From a virus: DNA of 28,593 nt. The stretch lies in IMG/VR virus record IMGVR_UViG_3300025770_000073, positions 1 through 28,593 of that record; one strand, given 5' to 3'. The first letter of the stretch is position 1; every line of letters begins with the position of its first letter. Under the pieces are notes generated by a model. That model searched no databases, was not told the DNA's origin, and was given only the letters and a program-made list of their open reading frames with translations. A program made the translations under genes and the position numbers. Positions 20,237-28,593 of this stretch are shown one piece after another.

Positions 20237-21404
20237 GCATGTTACGCAGATTCCAGTGCGGTGATCTTGGCCTCTGCTGCTTCGAGGCGGGTCTGTAACT
20301 CTTGGACGACTTTGAGTCCAATCTGAGACAATACAGAATATTTTGCACTTTTCGTCGTGGTGCCTAAGTCAATCAACTCCTTTTCAGTTACCTCAACTTC
20401 GTTGCCGTCTAAGTCAGTCGTATATGTCGGGTTGCCGTCCTCGTCCAATACAGGTACTTGACGCTCTTCGGTGTCGTTAGACTCAGAAACCAGACCGGGA
20501 AAAACCGTCTCCAACTCTTGGGCTACTACTCCGAATTGCGCGGGTGCATCTGCGTCTACAAGGACATCGTCTTTGCGGCGAAATTTACGAAAACGAACGG
20601 CTTTGAAATCGTCCCAATAGTCCCTCGCATCTACAATGTCTTGCTTGATTTTAATGTCTGAAATTGCTCCATATGAATTGTTGGCATTAGTGGCATTGCC
20701 ATTCGTGGCTACGATAAAACGCTCACCAGCATTGTCATGTAAATAAAGAAAATATTCTGAGGTGGTGCCCGTCACGCCCCCCGTCATTTTCATCGACAAT
20801 CCGCGAGGAGTCGAGGTAGCGGAGTTCTGTATGTCCATCGCCCCCCCATCACTTTTCACGGCCTTGACACTTAATGCGCCATCGGCGGCGATCCGCATAC
20901 GCTCGGCGGCGTTGACATCAAATTGCATATAATCACTTGAATGAACGTAGCGGATAAAGCCAATATCGGCATCGTCAGCATCACCAAAATAGACTCCGCT
21001 GACGTTGCCCGCCGCAGTTAATAGAGATAACCCCACGTTCTGACTATTCTCTACAATCAGATCGTCACCATTAACTACAGCGGTTCCTCCACTACTTCCA
21101 GTTCGCACGTTTAGCGTTCCCTGCGTACGCGCAATGCCCACCCCTGCGTTGCCCACGACATTGAGCGTAGTCCCGTCAAACGTCAGGTTCGCCTCGGCAC
21201 TCAGCGCACTCGCCCCATTGCCCGTCAAAAGACTACTGGTCGCTACCGTAGTGAGGCCCGTCCCACCGTCTGCCACGCCAATCGTATCAGCCGCAACAAA
21301 CTCAGCGAGGCCGTTGGTGTCCGTGCCGCTGTAGGTGGCTTTGATCGGCTTCTTGTCAGCCATTGTTGTTGTCCTTTATTAGTTTGTGCATGTTACGCAG
21401 ATTC
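20237..21404. repeat. 17-bp direct repeats bracketing the S74 fibre gene
   Basis: GCATGTTACGCAGATTC is present at 20237-20253 (covering the stop of the fibre gene) and at 21388-21404 (covering the stop of the 102-aa gene). The segment between them is exactly one gene. This is the pattern left by insertion or duplication of a gene cassette, or a hot spot for its loss by recombination. Confidence 0.8.
20242..21363 (-). CDS. Tail fibre or spike with S74 self-cleaving chaperone domain, 373 aa
   Basis: Binds the host surface after trimer assembly. Residues 1-80 are low-complexity fibre (GGTGLTTVATSSLLTGNGAS); 84-152 is a beta module with DLIVENSQNVGLSLL and YFGDADDADIGFIRYVHSSD, also found in the adjacent 907-aa fibre. 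From about 230 the intramolecular chaperone (Peptidase_S74) begins: SDIKIKQDI with the expected Ser235 and Lys240 pair, then FRKFRRKDD, FGVVAQELETVFPGLV and KYSVLSQIGLKVVQELQTRL ending in a coiled coil. In the family this domain cleaves itself off after folding. The whole gene is bracketed by 17-bp direct repeats. A ribosome-binding site AAAGGA precedes the start. Confidence 0.88.
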   Translation of the reverse strand: MADKKPIKATYSGTDTNGLAEFVAADTIGVADGGTGLTTVATSSLLTGNGASALSAEANLTFDGTTLNVVGNAGVGIARTQGTLNVRTGSSGGTAVVNGDDLIVENSQNVGLSLLTAAGNVSGVYFGDADDADIGFIRYVHSSDYMQFDVNAAERMRIAADGALSVKAVKSDGGAMDIQNSATSTPRGLSMKMTGGVTGTTSEYFLYLHDNAGERFIVATNGNATNANNSYGAISDIKIKQDIVDARDYWDDFKAVRFRKFRRKDDVLVDADAPAQFGVVAQELETVFPGLVSESNDTEERQVPVLDEDGNPTYTTDLDGNEVEVTEKELIDLGTTTKSAKYSVLSQIGLKVVQELQTRLEAAEAKITALESA

Positions 21405-21701
21405 TTCAGCATCGCGTTGAGCGCGGGTCTTGTAATCGTCTGCCGCAAACACTGCCGCGATTATTTCATCGTCTGTATTGACGTTGGGATCTGCGAAATA
21501 CGTTGCACGATGCTCCTCCAGTAGTATTTTTTTACTGTGATTGATTTTGCCCATCAACGCTTCAGTCACCCACGATTCCACCGTTGGAACTTGGTGTAAC
21601 ATAATCTGCAAATCTTGGGCCGTAATATTGGCCTCGTCCAGTACGTTGAGGTCGTTGAATTTGCAGTCTAACACTACACCATCGCTATTAATTGTTGCCA
21701 T
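21393..21701 (-). CDS. Hypothetical fibre-region protein, 102 aa
   Basis: Not recognised. Mixed beta then helix, ending in an acidic region (AEESA). A good AAAGGAG lies before the start. It lies between two fibre genes and could be a fibre assembly factor or small tail component. Its stop codon region is one of the 17-bp repeats. The C-termini of this protein and of the S74 fibre both end in ESA, because of that repeat. Confidence 0.6.
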   Translation of the reverse strand: MATINSDGVVLDCKFNDLNVLDEANITAQDLQIMLHQVPTVESWVTEALMGKINHSKKILLEEHRATYFADPNVNTDDEIIAAVFAADDYKTRAQRDAEESA

Positions 21702-21715
21702 TTTTTAACTCCTTT

Positions 21716-24439
21716 TTACCCAACTAAGTGACCCGAAAAATAATTAGTGATATTAGTTGATCCTTGTATATCAACCACCTTTGTCCCACCACCCACCTGT
21801 ACTTTTGCCAACACCACATCACCCGCCGCGAGGTTCATCAGAAGGCTATAACTGTATGAAAAAACATTGCCCCAAGAATGAACGGCAGTCATGTTCCACG
21901 GATTGATATAGCCCGACCTAATACCACCGCTGTTGGTGGACGTCATACTTATGTGGCATCTTGTATGCGTACTGAGTAATCCCTCCAAATAGATCCCTAC
22001 GCTCATTTGATACAGACCCGCCACTGGAGCCGTAAATCCACCAGTCGAAGCATTGTGGTCTGAATTGCGGTCATAGACTTCTGTATTTCCAATCAACGTG
22101 ACCCACGTGTCATCACCCGTTGCATTGGAATTTGTCGCACCGTATCTGTTCATAAACGCAGGGTTATTTGGTGTGGTTATTGCACCTGTACCGTCGATCT
22201 GCATTGCCAGAGAACTGCTGGTATAGAAGTCCATACTATTGCCGTTATGCTGGTACAAGATCCTGCCTATGTCTGCGGCGGCGGCATCGCCAAAGAAAAC
22301 GCTCGACGCATTAGTGGTCCCATCGCATAGAATCGAAATACCCGTATTGCCAGAACCCTCAACCACCAAATCGGCGGCAGTCGCACTTGCGGCTGCACCT
22401 GACAGACCTCGACCAATAATCGCCTGTTGCGTTCCAGTCGGCACTGATAGGACTTCGGCATCCGCATCATTCTTGATCGTCACATCATTCGTGCTACCTT
22501 GCCCCGTGAGAATCAAGCCCTCGGCGGCAGTGTATCCTATTGCCGCATCATCGCCAGCAGCAGTATCTCCCAAAACTTGCAATCCGGTAACTTTGGCATG
22601 TCCTGTTCCATGCGGCGTAACCAAGATGTTTCCATTACTAACCGACACAATCGACTGACCATTAACGTCAAGGTTGCCGCCGAGTTGGGGCGAGGTGTCG
22701 GAGACAAGACTCTCGCCCACTGCCGCCGAGGTCAGCGCAATAGGATCAGAGGTAGTGCCATCCGACTTGATAAAGGGCATCGACGCGGCTGTGGCTGAGA
22801 CCGTGACGATGGTCGTATCGCTTCCATTGTCCGTAGCAGTAACGCCCGCCCCGACAAAGTTTAGGTTGGCACGGGACGTTAAGCCCGATCCTTCTTCTTG
22901 TATCGTATGACCAGAAGATGCGGCGGCACCCCAAACGGCATCGCCACTCCCATTAATTTGCAGGACATGACCATCGCTGCCCGCTGCCAGAAGCGCTGGA
23001 TTGCCCCCGCTATCACCTACGATAATCTTGCCTCTGGCAATACCAGCCAACTGAGCGATGCCTACTGCATTATCGGTTATGTTAAGTGTGACACCAGCAT
23101 TCTCAGCCCCAGAGTTAGCCACTGTAATATGGCTGTTCCCTGCATCGGCCACTGTTGCCACATAATTACCCGTAGTGTCAGTGGCTAATGCCACTGAGTT
23201 GGCTTGTATCGTCATAGCTCCACTGGAAGCAAGAGCAATATCCCCGCTTACTGCTACCGACTCCCAACTATCGCCATCGGCCACCATTAATCTACCAGCA
23301 GTAGCCGTAGTTGATCCTACGTCAGATAAGTCAGCAAAAGCAGAAGCCGAAGAACTCCCTGCCCCTATGGTAGATCGGACTGCTGCTGCGTCTGCATCAT
23401 CAAGAATCGTCCGGGCAAAAGCAGATAAGGCAGTGACTACATAAGTATCCGAACCACTAGTGTAGATCATCTTATCTGCGGCAGTGGTAAGGCCAGCGAT
23501 ACTATTAAGCCCTGCATCATATGCTTGGACATTGCTTCCGATTGCTAAGCCCAGATTGGTTCGCGCACTGCCAGCACTAGATGCTCCCGTGCCACCGTGT
23601 GAGACAGCTACGTCTGTCGCGGCCCAAGTTCCGGTTCCTACGGTCCCGACTGTTACAAGATTAGCCAGTGAAGTCAGGTTGGTGTTGGTGCCAGCCAAGG
23701 TAACGGCCCCCGTGTCGGCCATAGTAGCATCACCCGACATGACATTATCAATCCACTTCGACGTGCCTGTGTCATACAGTAGCATTGAGGCATCGGCAGC
23801 CGAGGTGATGTTCGTATCACCCAACTCACTTAATGTGTCCGTAGGGTTCTTATCGGGAAATGAGGCTAGAAAGAAATTGATCTTCCCTGTGCTGGCATGA
23901 TCTTCCACAATCACGCCAACTACCTGAACCAGATTACCGCCCGTGGGCCTAGTTAAAGTCCAGCCGCCTGCTGAAGTATTCAGGTAGACCGGATCACCAA
24001 CGGCACCCGCTGAAGTGTTGAGTGAAGCAACCTGACTAAAGAGAGATACAGTACCGGCTGTATTGTCAGCTATATCCGCTTCCACAATAGCTTGAGCGAA
24101 GTATGTGGTAGACATCGAAGTTGTAGTAATTGCTTTTACGATTTTCGGGAAGGTCTCACTGCCAACCGTAGCGGAGTCCTTCATGTAGACTAATGAGCCA
24201 GCCGCAATAGATGAGCCGGTATCATTGTATACCTGAGTGCGAACACCCAGTAGCCCTGTGTTTGCTCTTAAGTCAGCAGGGCGAATGCCATTAGCTTGTA
24301 CATTAGACGTATCTATGCCCGTAGTATTAAGGAGTGTCCTCACCTTCTGAAATGGAACAAGAACATCATCCCAACTATGAGCTTTTACATTATTCACGCC
24401 AGTTTCTAAAAAGGCAGCACCGTAATCAAGCGTTGGCAT
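21716..24439 (-). CDS. Tail fibre with C1q-like C-terminal head, 907 aa
   Basis: Receptor-binding fibre. The N-terminal 65 residues probably attach to the virion. Residues about 68-190 form the 'AG..VY......T.........G.V.......' beta module common in phage fibres (ending in VVGVIVEDHASTGKINFFLA). Residues 250-620 are fibre repeats with the classic SHGGTGASSAGSARTNLGLA motif near 280. Residues about 673-733 share a module with the S74 fibre (DLVVEGSGNTGISIL, FFGDAAAADIGRILY). The last 145 residues read as a C1q/TNF-type jelly roll: STGGFTAPVAGLYQMSVGIY and later LNLAAGDVVLAKVQVGGG, ending in TNYFSGHLVG. This head probably recognises the host. It overlaps the upstream gene by one base. Confidence 0.88.
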   Translation of the reverse strand: MPTLDYGAAFLETGVNNVKAHSWDDVLVPFQKVRTLLNTTGIDTSNVQANGIRPADLRANTGLLGVRTQVYNDTGSSIAAGSLVYMKDSATVGSETFPKIVKAITTTSMSTTYFAQAIVEADIADNTAGTVSLFSQVASLNTSAGAVGDPVYLNTSAGGWTLTRPTGGNLVQVVGVIVEDHASTGKINFFLASFPDKNPTDTLSELGDTNITSAADASMLLYDTGTSKWIDNVMSGDATMADTGAVTLAGTNTNLTSLANLVTVGTVGTGTWAATDVAVSHGGTGASSAGSARTNLGLAIGSNVQAYDAGLNSIAGLTTAADKMIYTSGSDTYVVTALSAFARTILDDADAAAVRSTIGAGSSSASAFADLSDVGSTTATAGRLMVADGDSWESVAVSGDIALASSGAMTIQANSVALATDTTGNYVATVADAGNSHITVANSGAENAGVTLNITDNAVGIAQLAGIARGKIIVGDSGGNPALLAAGSDGHVLQINGSGDAVWGAAASSGHTIQEEGSGLTSRANLNFVGAGVTATDNGSDTTIVTVSATAASMPFIKSDGTTSDPIALTSAAVGESLVSDTSPQLGGNLDVNGQSIVSVSNGNILVTPHGTGHAKVTGLQVLGDTAAGDDAAIGYTAAEGLILTGQGSTNDVTIKNDADAEVLSVPTGTQQAIIGRGLSGAAASATAADLVVEGSGNTGISILCDGTTNASSVFFGDAAAADIGRILYQHNGNSMDFYTSSSLAMQIDGTGAITTPNNPAFMNRYGATNSNATGDDTWVTLIGNTEVYDRNSDHNASTGGFTAPVAGLYQMSVGIYLEGLLSTHTRCHISMTSTNSGGIRSGYINPWNMTAVHSWGNVFSYSYSLLMNLAAGDVVLAKVQVGGGTKVVDIQGSTNITNYFSGHLVG

Positions 24440-26091
24440 TATCGTCTATCCTCTGCGTAACCCATCAATGTCCATGAGTTTATTTGTATTGGAGCTTCTA
24501 TCACACCCTCGTCATATATTTCTAATTCAAACTTCTTACCCAATACACCAACACCCGCTCGTTGGGTAACAAACTCACCAGAGTTCCACGATCCACCATC
24601 CCCCCACCGACCCACTGTGGAATCAGCAGTCCATAGGTTTAGCCCACGGGCAATATCGATCTCTGTTGTGCTGACACCACCATCACCCGCACACCGTGCC
24701 TTGAGCGTGAAGTTCCCTTCTTGTGTAGCGCGTAAGTTTAGCTGGCGTAATGATTTTGTATTCTCTCGTATGCCATCTTTATGACCATCATACCCATCAC
24801 GATAGATATACATGGGCATTAATGTCCCATCATCTTTCGATGTGACCTCGGCATCCATCTCATACACTAAGCCATCTCTTCCACAAAAAGCTCTTCGTTG
24901 ACCCGACGTATTAGGGACACCCGAAGAATTGACTTGGACTGAAAAGAGAGTGGTCGATGGAAAAACATTGCTATTGAGATTGTAATTATTGCGAATGCGC
25001 CACATCGGATAGGCGCCTTCGGCCCCCTGAGAATGCGCTATGGCCGAATCCAGATTTAGGCATAAGAGCATACTGTTTTCTGTCTTGCCTTTACCTGTTA
25101 CTGCAAACCGCACTTCATTGTATTCTGGAACCCACACGCCCTCGACGTTGCTGAAATACTCCGGGGCCAGCCCATCAAGCCCTTGGTAGTCAATGCCGCG
25201 CACTAGATTGCGAATAGGTTCGTGCAGTGGGACGAGAGAAGGCATGGAATTACCGGACTGCACGACCATCATAGGTCCTTCTTCCGACCAAAAGAACCCG
25301 TAATTCTGTAGTCCGTTACCTGTGCCTCTACTCGCAACAACAAAACTCTGGAAGTTAATAGGGCCGATCTGATCGGAGATGCTGTCGTGATCCCAATCAT
25401 ATGGCGAAGCGGTACCGAGGTAATAGGCCCGTGTGAACGTGCGACCCCCGACGATCAAGAACGGTCCCAAAACCCCGGCACCTTTTATCTCTTCACCATA
25501 CGTGTTAGTTATTCGTATAGCGTAATCAGCATTCCACACACTAGAATCACGGACATCAGAAGGGTAGAAATAAGAAGGAAAGGAGGCATTACCAAATGCC
25601 ATAAGCCTATTAGCGTAAACAACACCGAACTTGCTGGTGTTTATATCAGAAGACCCCGGTGTCGTGACGGTCCCACTGTGGTCAACAGCCCTCAGTGTAT
25701 GCCCATCGAAGACGTGCATCTTATCGGCAAACATAAGCGCACTTGGCCGAACGGTTCCATTAAAGGAGACATCACTGCCACCTGACTGCAAAACAGCCCA
25801 TGAGCCAGAGTTATACTTATAAGCTTTTGTGGCACTACCTTGGTCTTGGAAGACATAAAGTGCTTGTGTCCCGTTATTGAACTGAGCGTCTACACCGCAT
25901 ACCGTATCCCCTGACGCGACTGCGCTGGCGGTAAGAGCCTTAATGCCCTTATCCTTAGTCAGTGCGCCAAGGATAGAGACATGGACATTTTGCAAATTGC
26001 GGTAACGAGGGATGCTCTCGCTAACATCTTGTCGTATCCCGCCCAAGATAGTATCCTCAGACCAAGTGAAATGTCCTCCACGACTCATCAT
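24439..26091 (-). CDS. Beta-propeller nozzle / stabilisation-like protein, 550 aa
   Basis: All-beta protein with recurring short blades such as ALYVFQDQGSATKAYKYNSG, 'GTVRPSALMFADKMHVFDGH', NRLMAFGNASFPSYFYPSDV and 'GPFLIVGGRTFTRAYYLGTA', as in beta-propellers. Podovirus tail nozzle proteins (T7 gp12, P22 gp10 type) have this architecture and gene position between the adaptor and the fibres. The C-terminal 120 residues look like a beta-sandwich (FTLKARCAGDGG..., GVIEAPIQINSW). No enzyme motif. It starts within an ATGATGA overlap with the small AT-hook-like gene, so translation is probably coupled. Confidence 0.68.
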   Translation of the reverse strand: MMSRGGHFTWSEDTILGGIRQDVSESIPRYRNLQNVHVSILGALTKDKGIKALTASAVASGDTVCGVDAQFNNGTQALYVFQDQGSATKAYKYNSGSWAVLQSGGSDVSFNGTVRPSALMFADKMHVFDGHTLRAVDHSGTVTTPGSSDINTSKFGVVYANRLMAFGNASFPSYFYPSDVRDSSVWNADYAIRITNTYGEEIKGAGVLGPFLIVGGRTFTRAYYLGTASPYDWDHDSISDQIGPINFQSFVVASRGTGNGLQNYGFFWSEEGPMMVVQSGNSMPSLVPLHEPIRNLVRGIDYQGLDGLAPEYFSNVEGVWVPEYNEVRFAVTGKGKTENSMLLCLNLDSAIAHSQGAEGAYPMWRIRNNYNLNSNVFPSTTLFSVQVNSSGVPNTSGQRRAFCGRDGLVYEMDAEVTSKDDGTLMPMYIYRDGYDGHKDGIRENTKSLRQLNLRATQEGNFTLKARCAGDGGVSTTEIDIARGLNLWTADSTVGRWGDGGSWNSGEFVTQRAGVGVLGKKFELEIYDEGVIEAPIQINSWTLMGYAEDRR

Positions 26092-26225
26092 TTTTTGGGT
26101 GGTCTTCCTCTCCGCTTCTTCTGCGGCGGTGGGGCATTTGTAATATTTACATGCGCTTTAACTGGTTGCGAAGGGTTTCTCGGCAACTGGACATCATCGG
26201 CAAAAATGGGTGCGGCTCTTGGCAT
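26088..26225 (-). CDS. Small basic protein with AT-hook, 45 aa
   Basis: A short ORF that fills the gap between the adaptor gene and the nozzle gene exactly: it begins one base after the adaptor stop codon and ends overlapping the next start. Residues 36-45 read KKRRGRPPKK, an AT-hook (core RGRP with basic flanks), which binds the minor groove of AT-rich DNA. The first 30 residues are extended and Pro/Ala-rich. The ribosome-binding site is weak. Tight fit and motif support a real gene. It could coat or bridge DNA at the portal end, or be a regulatory protein; this is inference. Confidence 0.6.
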   Translation of the reverse strand: MPRAAPIFADDVQLPRNPSQPVKAHVNITNAPPPQKKRRGRPPKK

Positions 26226-26226
26226 T

Positions 26227-27159
26227 TTAATACCCGTTATAATTAGAGGGGTAAACGGTCTCAAGCTTCTGATCTTGCCGTTTGCTGATCCAAGCGAGGA
26301 GGTCGAACATCAACCCCTGCCGACCGGGACTTCCGAAAAACAAAGCCTGTAGTTCCCCGAACCTATTGCGGTTCTTAATCGCACCCTCCATAGCGGCGCG
26401 AACAGTAACGGCACTGTGGTGATCTTCGGGAACAGGACAGACCACGGCGTACTTACTCACATCATCACCATACGAGACTGGGGTGACACCCCAAGCACTC
26501 TCCACAGTAGCCGTTCTAGTCGAGCCATTGTAGTCAGTTATCCGCTTGTACTCGCCCACCCCACTCCCTGAAATAATCTGGACGGTCATGCCGTTATAGA
26601 AATCATTACGTCTATCTACTACACCAAAAGTGGCGGCGTAGTTCGGCGTAGCGTCTGAGAAGGTTATTGAGGTGGATGTTCCAGCACTCGTAAAGCCCTC
26701 AAGCATGTTGCCATAAGAAGGGACATACCATATACGCACGGCAGCGGCAGCGGCCGCATTGGGCGTAGGCTCTATGCGGATGTTATTCCCCTCCATCATA
26801 AATGAGTAAAAGGGGTGAAGATCTACTAATGTCCCCACGCCTTGAAAGCTGAAGTAGTCGCGTAACTGAGCCGCAGGCAATGGCCCATTCGTATCATTTG
26901 CCAGTGTGTCTGTTAAGTTCTCAGCCATGACGATGCGTGAACCCAAGCGAGCGTTGACGGGCAGGGCGTATGTCTCCTGACCAGCGACTAGATCCAGTGT
27001 AGTCGTTTCAATAAAGAAGCTTGGGTCTTCCTCAACGATCTTACGGCATAGCTCCTGTTGGGCAGAGTGCAGTCGGCGCATGATCTCGGCACCATCAAAA
27101 AACCCATCTAGTGCATCAAGGTGGTTCTTAAAGTCTGTCACCATCTCTGATGGTATCAT
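26227..27159 (-). CDS. Probable head-tail adaptor, 310 aa
   Basis: The N-terminal 60 residues are helical (MRRLHSAQQELCRKIVEEDP), then the pattern TTTLDLVAGQETYALPVNAR and 'R....IEPTPNAAAAAAVRIWYVPS' as in SU10-type phage adaptor proteins, which connect portal and tail. A middle domain (about 170-250, with FYNGMTVQIISGSGVGEYKR) is beta-rich and appears inserted. The C-terminal helix returns to the adaptor plan (AVTVRAAMEGAIKNRNRFGE). Position just after capsid and before the nozzle protein agrees. It overlaps the gene upstream by ATGA. Confidence 0.65.
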   Translation of the reverse strand: MIPSEMVTDFKNHLDALDGFFDGAEIMRRLHSAQQELCRKIVEEDPSFFIETTTLDLVAGQETYALPVNARLGSRIVMAENLTDTLANDTNGPLPAAQLRDYFSFQGVGTLVDLHPFYSFMMEGNNIRIEPTPNAAAAAAVRIWYVPSYGNMLEGFTSAGTSTSITFSDATPNYAATFGVVDRRNDFYNGMTVQIISGSGVGEYKRITDYNGSTRTATVESAWGVTPVSYGDDVSKYAVVCPVPEDHHSAVTVRAAMEGAIKNRNRFGELQALFFGSPGRQGLMFDLLAWISKRQDQKLETVYPSNYNGY

Positions 27160-27587
27160 ATTGCACGCTCAATCGCAGGTTTATAATCTTCTTTAGGTAA
27201 GTTAGGTGATCCAAAATCCTCACTGGCTTGGTCCCGTAGAGGCTTTGCAATTTCTTTAGCTATATCAGCCACGTCCGATTTCCAATCCTTATCTATTTCC
27301 TCTTGCCGCTTGTCTTGCTTTGCCATCATCTCATCAATCACCCGCCTTGCGCCCAAGCGATGGTGGTCTGATGCAGCAAGGGTATTAAGCACTCGGTCAT
27401 CAAGGTTACGATACTCATTGTTCGGGCCTTTGACCGTCATAATGTGTGTTTCAATGTCATATAATTTATTGCCTGATGGAGTAAAGCGAGTTATTACCCA
27501 ACGCTCATTTGGAACATTCCATCGGACATTAAGCTTCTCGTCGTATCTCTTTAGCTTCTTTATAAAACCATGATCGGGTATATACAT
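27156..27587 (-). CDS. Conserved-type structural-region protein, 143 aa
   Basis: The N-terminal part has LKRYDEKLNVRWNVPNERWV, and later NEYRNLDDRVLNTLAASDHH; such 'L.VRW....RW.I.R.......Y..LD.R.L..L...D' proteins are known next to phage capsid genes, but no function is established. The C-terminal half is a long charged helix. It may be a minor head or assembly protein. The start at 27587 has only a weak ribosome-binding site. Confidence 0.65.
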   Translation of the reverse strand: MYIPDHGFIKKLKRYDEKLNVRWNVPNERWVITRFTPSGNKLYDIETHIMTVKGPNNEYRNLDDRVLNTLAASDHHRLGARRVIDEMMAKQDKRQEEIDKDWKSDVADIAKEIAKPLRDQASEDFGSPNLPKEDYKPAIERAI

Positions 27588-27607
27588 TGGGGGCCTTTAG
27601 ATGTACA

Positions 27608-27642
27608 TGTGAGGGTAGAGCCGCCTCGACCCTACCCTCACA
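27608..27642 (-). promoter_or_regulatory. Perfect 11-bp hairpin between capsid and next gene
   Basis: TGTGAGGGTAG (27608-27618) and CTACCCTCACA (27632-27642) are exact reverse complements around a 13-nt loop. In the leftward RNA no U-run follows, so it is probably a partial terminator, an RNA-processing site or a 3' stabilising stem that keeps capsid mRNA abundant relative to downstream genes. Confidence 0.65.
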
Positions 27643-27647
27643 GGATG

Positions 27648-28593
27648 TTAACGGGTGAGGTCTTTAATCACACCGTTGTTGCCGGGATCAGTGCAGCCCA
27701 TGTTGCCATACTTGAATAGCGTAGCATCATAGTGCGCTTTACCCTGCTGACGATGGAGGACGTTACCGTCTTCATCATCAAAGTCGAAGTCACTCAACTC
27801 GTAGAAGCCAAGCGTATCTTCGTCCAAGAAATACACGACATCATCATCAGTTTCAGAAGTATTGCTTTGCACATGGCAATCCCGATCAAAAACAATCGGA
27901 ACACCACCCCACTCAATAGCCGTAAAACCACCTTCAAACTTCTGCTGATCACCGGGAGTATAGCGGCGTTGTTGAGTCATTAGGTCAGCAATTCTACGAT
28001 ACTGAACGCGATTAGTAATACCGAAAGAGACACTACCTTCACCCTGCTCTTCGATGGTTAACAGAGCATCATCAAGAATAGTATCAGTGATTGCACGGTC
28101 CGCGCCGCCATTGGCAAAAACTTGTGCATTCCACTCGGGGTAATCACCGCGAACAATATTTTGAAGGGTTCCGGTATTACTAATAATCCCCTCAAGGCCC
28201 ATGCGCTCATAGCGATTAGCTTCGGCAATACCAGCAGCACGAGAACCCGTGCGAGTAATCCAGTCAGTTGCTTGAATCGCAGAGTTAGTGGCGGCAGCGT
28301 GCGTCACAACAGCACCAGATACACCCGTAACTGATAGTGCTGCATAACGTGCCGCGTGACCACCAGCCGCGTTCTGCCAAACATCAATAAGCATGCCAGT
28401 TTTAACCGCGTGGGTAGTTGAGTCCATCGTGATCGTATTAGCAGTATTATCTGCTGATAATATAGTGCCAAGACTACCCTCACCAGCACCGAAGTGCTGA
28501 CGATTCAAGTCATTGCGAAGATCACGCTCAATCCCCTCCATCTCCGAAGAGACTACGCGGATAAAAGCACCCTCGTCATTGCGCGAGGCGGCA
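27648..28593 (-). CDS. Major capsid protein, 5' end beyond the window
   Basis: The frame is open to the right edge, so the start lies outside. The visible N-terminal part AASRNDEGAFIRVVSSEMEG followed by IERDLRNDLNRQHFGAGEGS matches the helix of phage major capsid proteins ('..R...AF......E..... .L...LNRQ..GDG.G.L'). A beta insert follows (residues about 40-110 of the visible part), then a helical core with NRVQYRRIADLMTQQRRYTP and the common 'P.......I.F..FEGG.....I.W.GVPIVFDRDCH' capsid signature. The last 50 residues form a beta loop. This protein builds the shell. At least 315 residues are present. Confidence 0.88.
   Translation of the reverse strand, partial: AASRNDEGAFIRVVSSEMEGIERDLRNDLNRQHFGAGEGSLGTILSADNTANTITMDSTTHAVKTGMLIDVWQNAAGGHAARYAALSVTGVSGAVVTHAAATNSAIQATDWITRTGSRAAGIAEANRYERMGLEGIISNTGTLQNIVRGDYPEWNAQVFANGGADRAITDTILDDALLTIEEQGEGSVSFGITNRVQYRRIADLMTQQRRYTPGDQQKFEGGFTAIEWGGVPIVFDRDCHVQSNTSETDDDVVYFLDEDTLGFYELSDFDFDDEDGNVLHRQQGKAHYDATLFKYGNMGCTDPGNNGVIKDLTR

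Noticed and set aside
20216-20242. 8-codon frame between the S74 fibre stop and the MscS-like start
   Set aside because: No binding site and too short to support; it arises from the repeat sequence at the fibre stop.
1-28593. CRISPR array, integrase, transposase, attachment site or tRNA
   Set aside because: No regular spaced repeats, no recognisable recombinase or transposase domain and no tRNA-like fold were seen on either strand.

Overview
This window is part of a tailed double-stranded DNA phage (or prophage) genome. A likely short-tailed (podovirus-like) particle is suggested by the minus-strand block. It holds a major capsid protein, a probable adaptor, a beta-propeller nozzle-like protein, two fibre proteins, and a run of very large Gln/Asn-rich or polyvalent 'internal virion' proteins. 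No tape-measure, sheath or baseplate genes are seen. Terminase, portal, polymerase, integrase and a clear endolysin are absent; terminase and portal may lie beyond the right edge. Spacing and Shine-Dalgarno sequences are bacterial. The host cannot be named from sequence alone.

Layout. (1) 1-1000: nearly gene-free, rich in inverted repeats and terminator-like hairpins, with at most one small ORF. (2) 1023-1873: three small genes of unknown function in DNA that carries several duplicated segments. (3) 2049-3167: a self-contained transcription unit for a 372-aa unknown protein, with a promoter-like site, a perfect 5' hairpin and a strong terminator. (4) 3168-4151: about 1 kb without genes, holding a 25-bp tandem repeat, copies of a conserved roughly 28-bp element, and a probable small structured RNA ending in a terminator. 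(5) 4152-9781: rightward early genes. They encode a coiled-coil protein, a winged-HTH protein, a zinc ribbon, SSB, more small zinc-ribbon and hypothetical proteins, a DUF932-like protein, a small membrane protein, a Gam-like nuclease inhibitor, a ribbon-helix-helix regulator with its own operator, and a RecT-like annealing protein. A terminator closes this block. (6) 28593 down to 9778: one leftward structural and lysis-region block, starting in the capsid gene and ending in a 1468-aa protein that meets recT tail to tail.

How they work together. SSB, the Gam-like protein and the RecT-like protein form a recombination and replication-protection set, probably under an autoregulated ribbon-helix-helix promoter. 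The leftward block builds the particle in an order typical of podoviruses: capsid, connector, nozzle, fibres, a membrane and lysis cluster, then ejection proteins. The membrane cluster includes a holin-like two-helix protein and, next to it, a 138-aa protein that looks like the last helix and beta domain of an MscS mechanosensitive channel. That protein and the conserved early-region element are the most unusual things seen.
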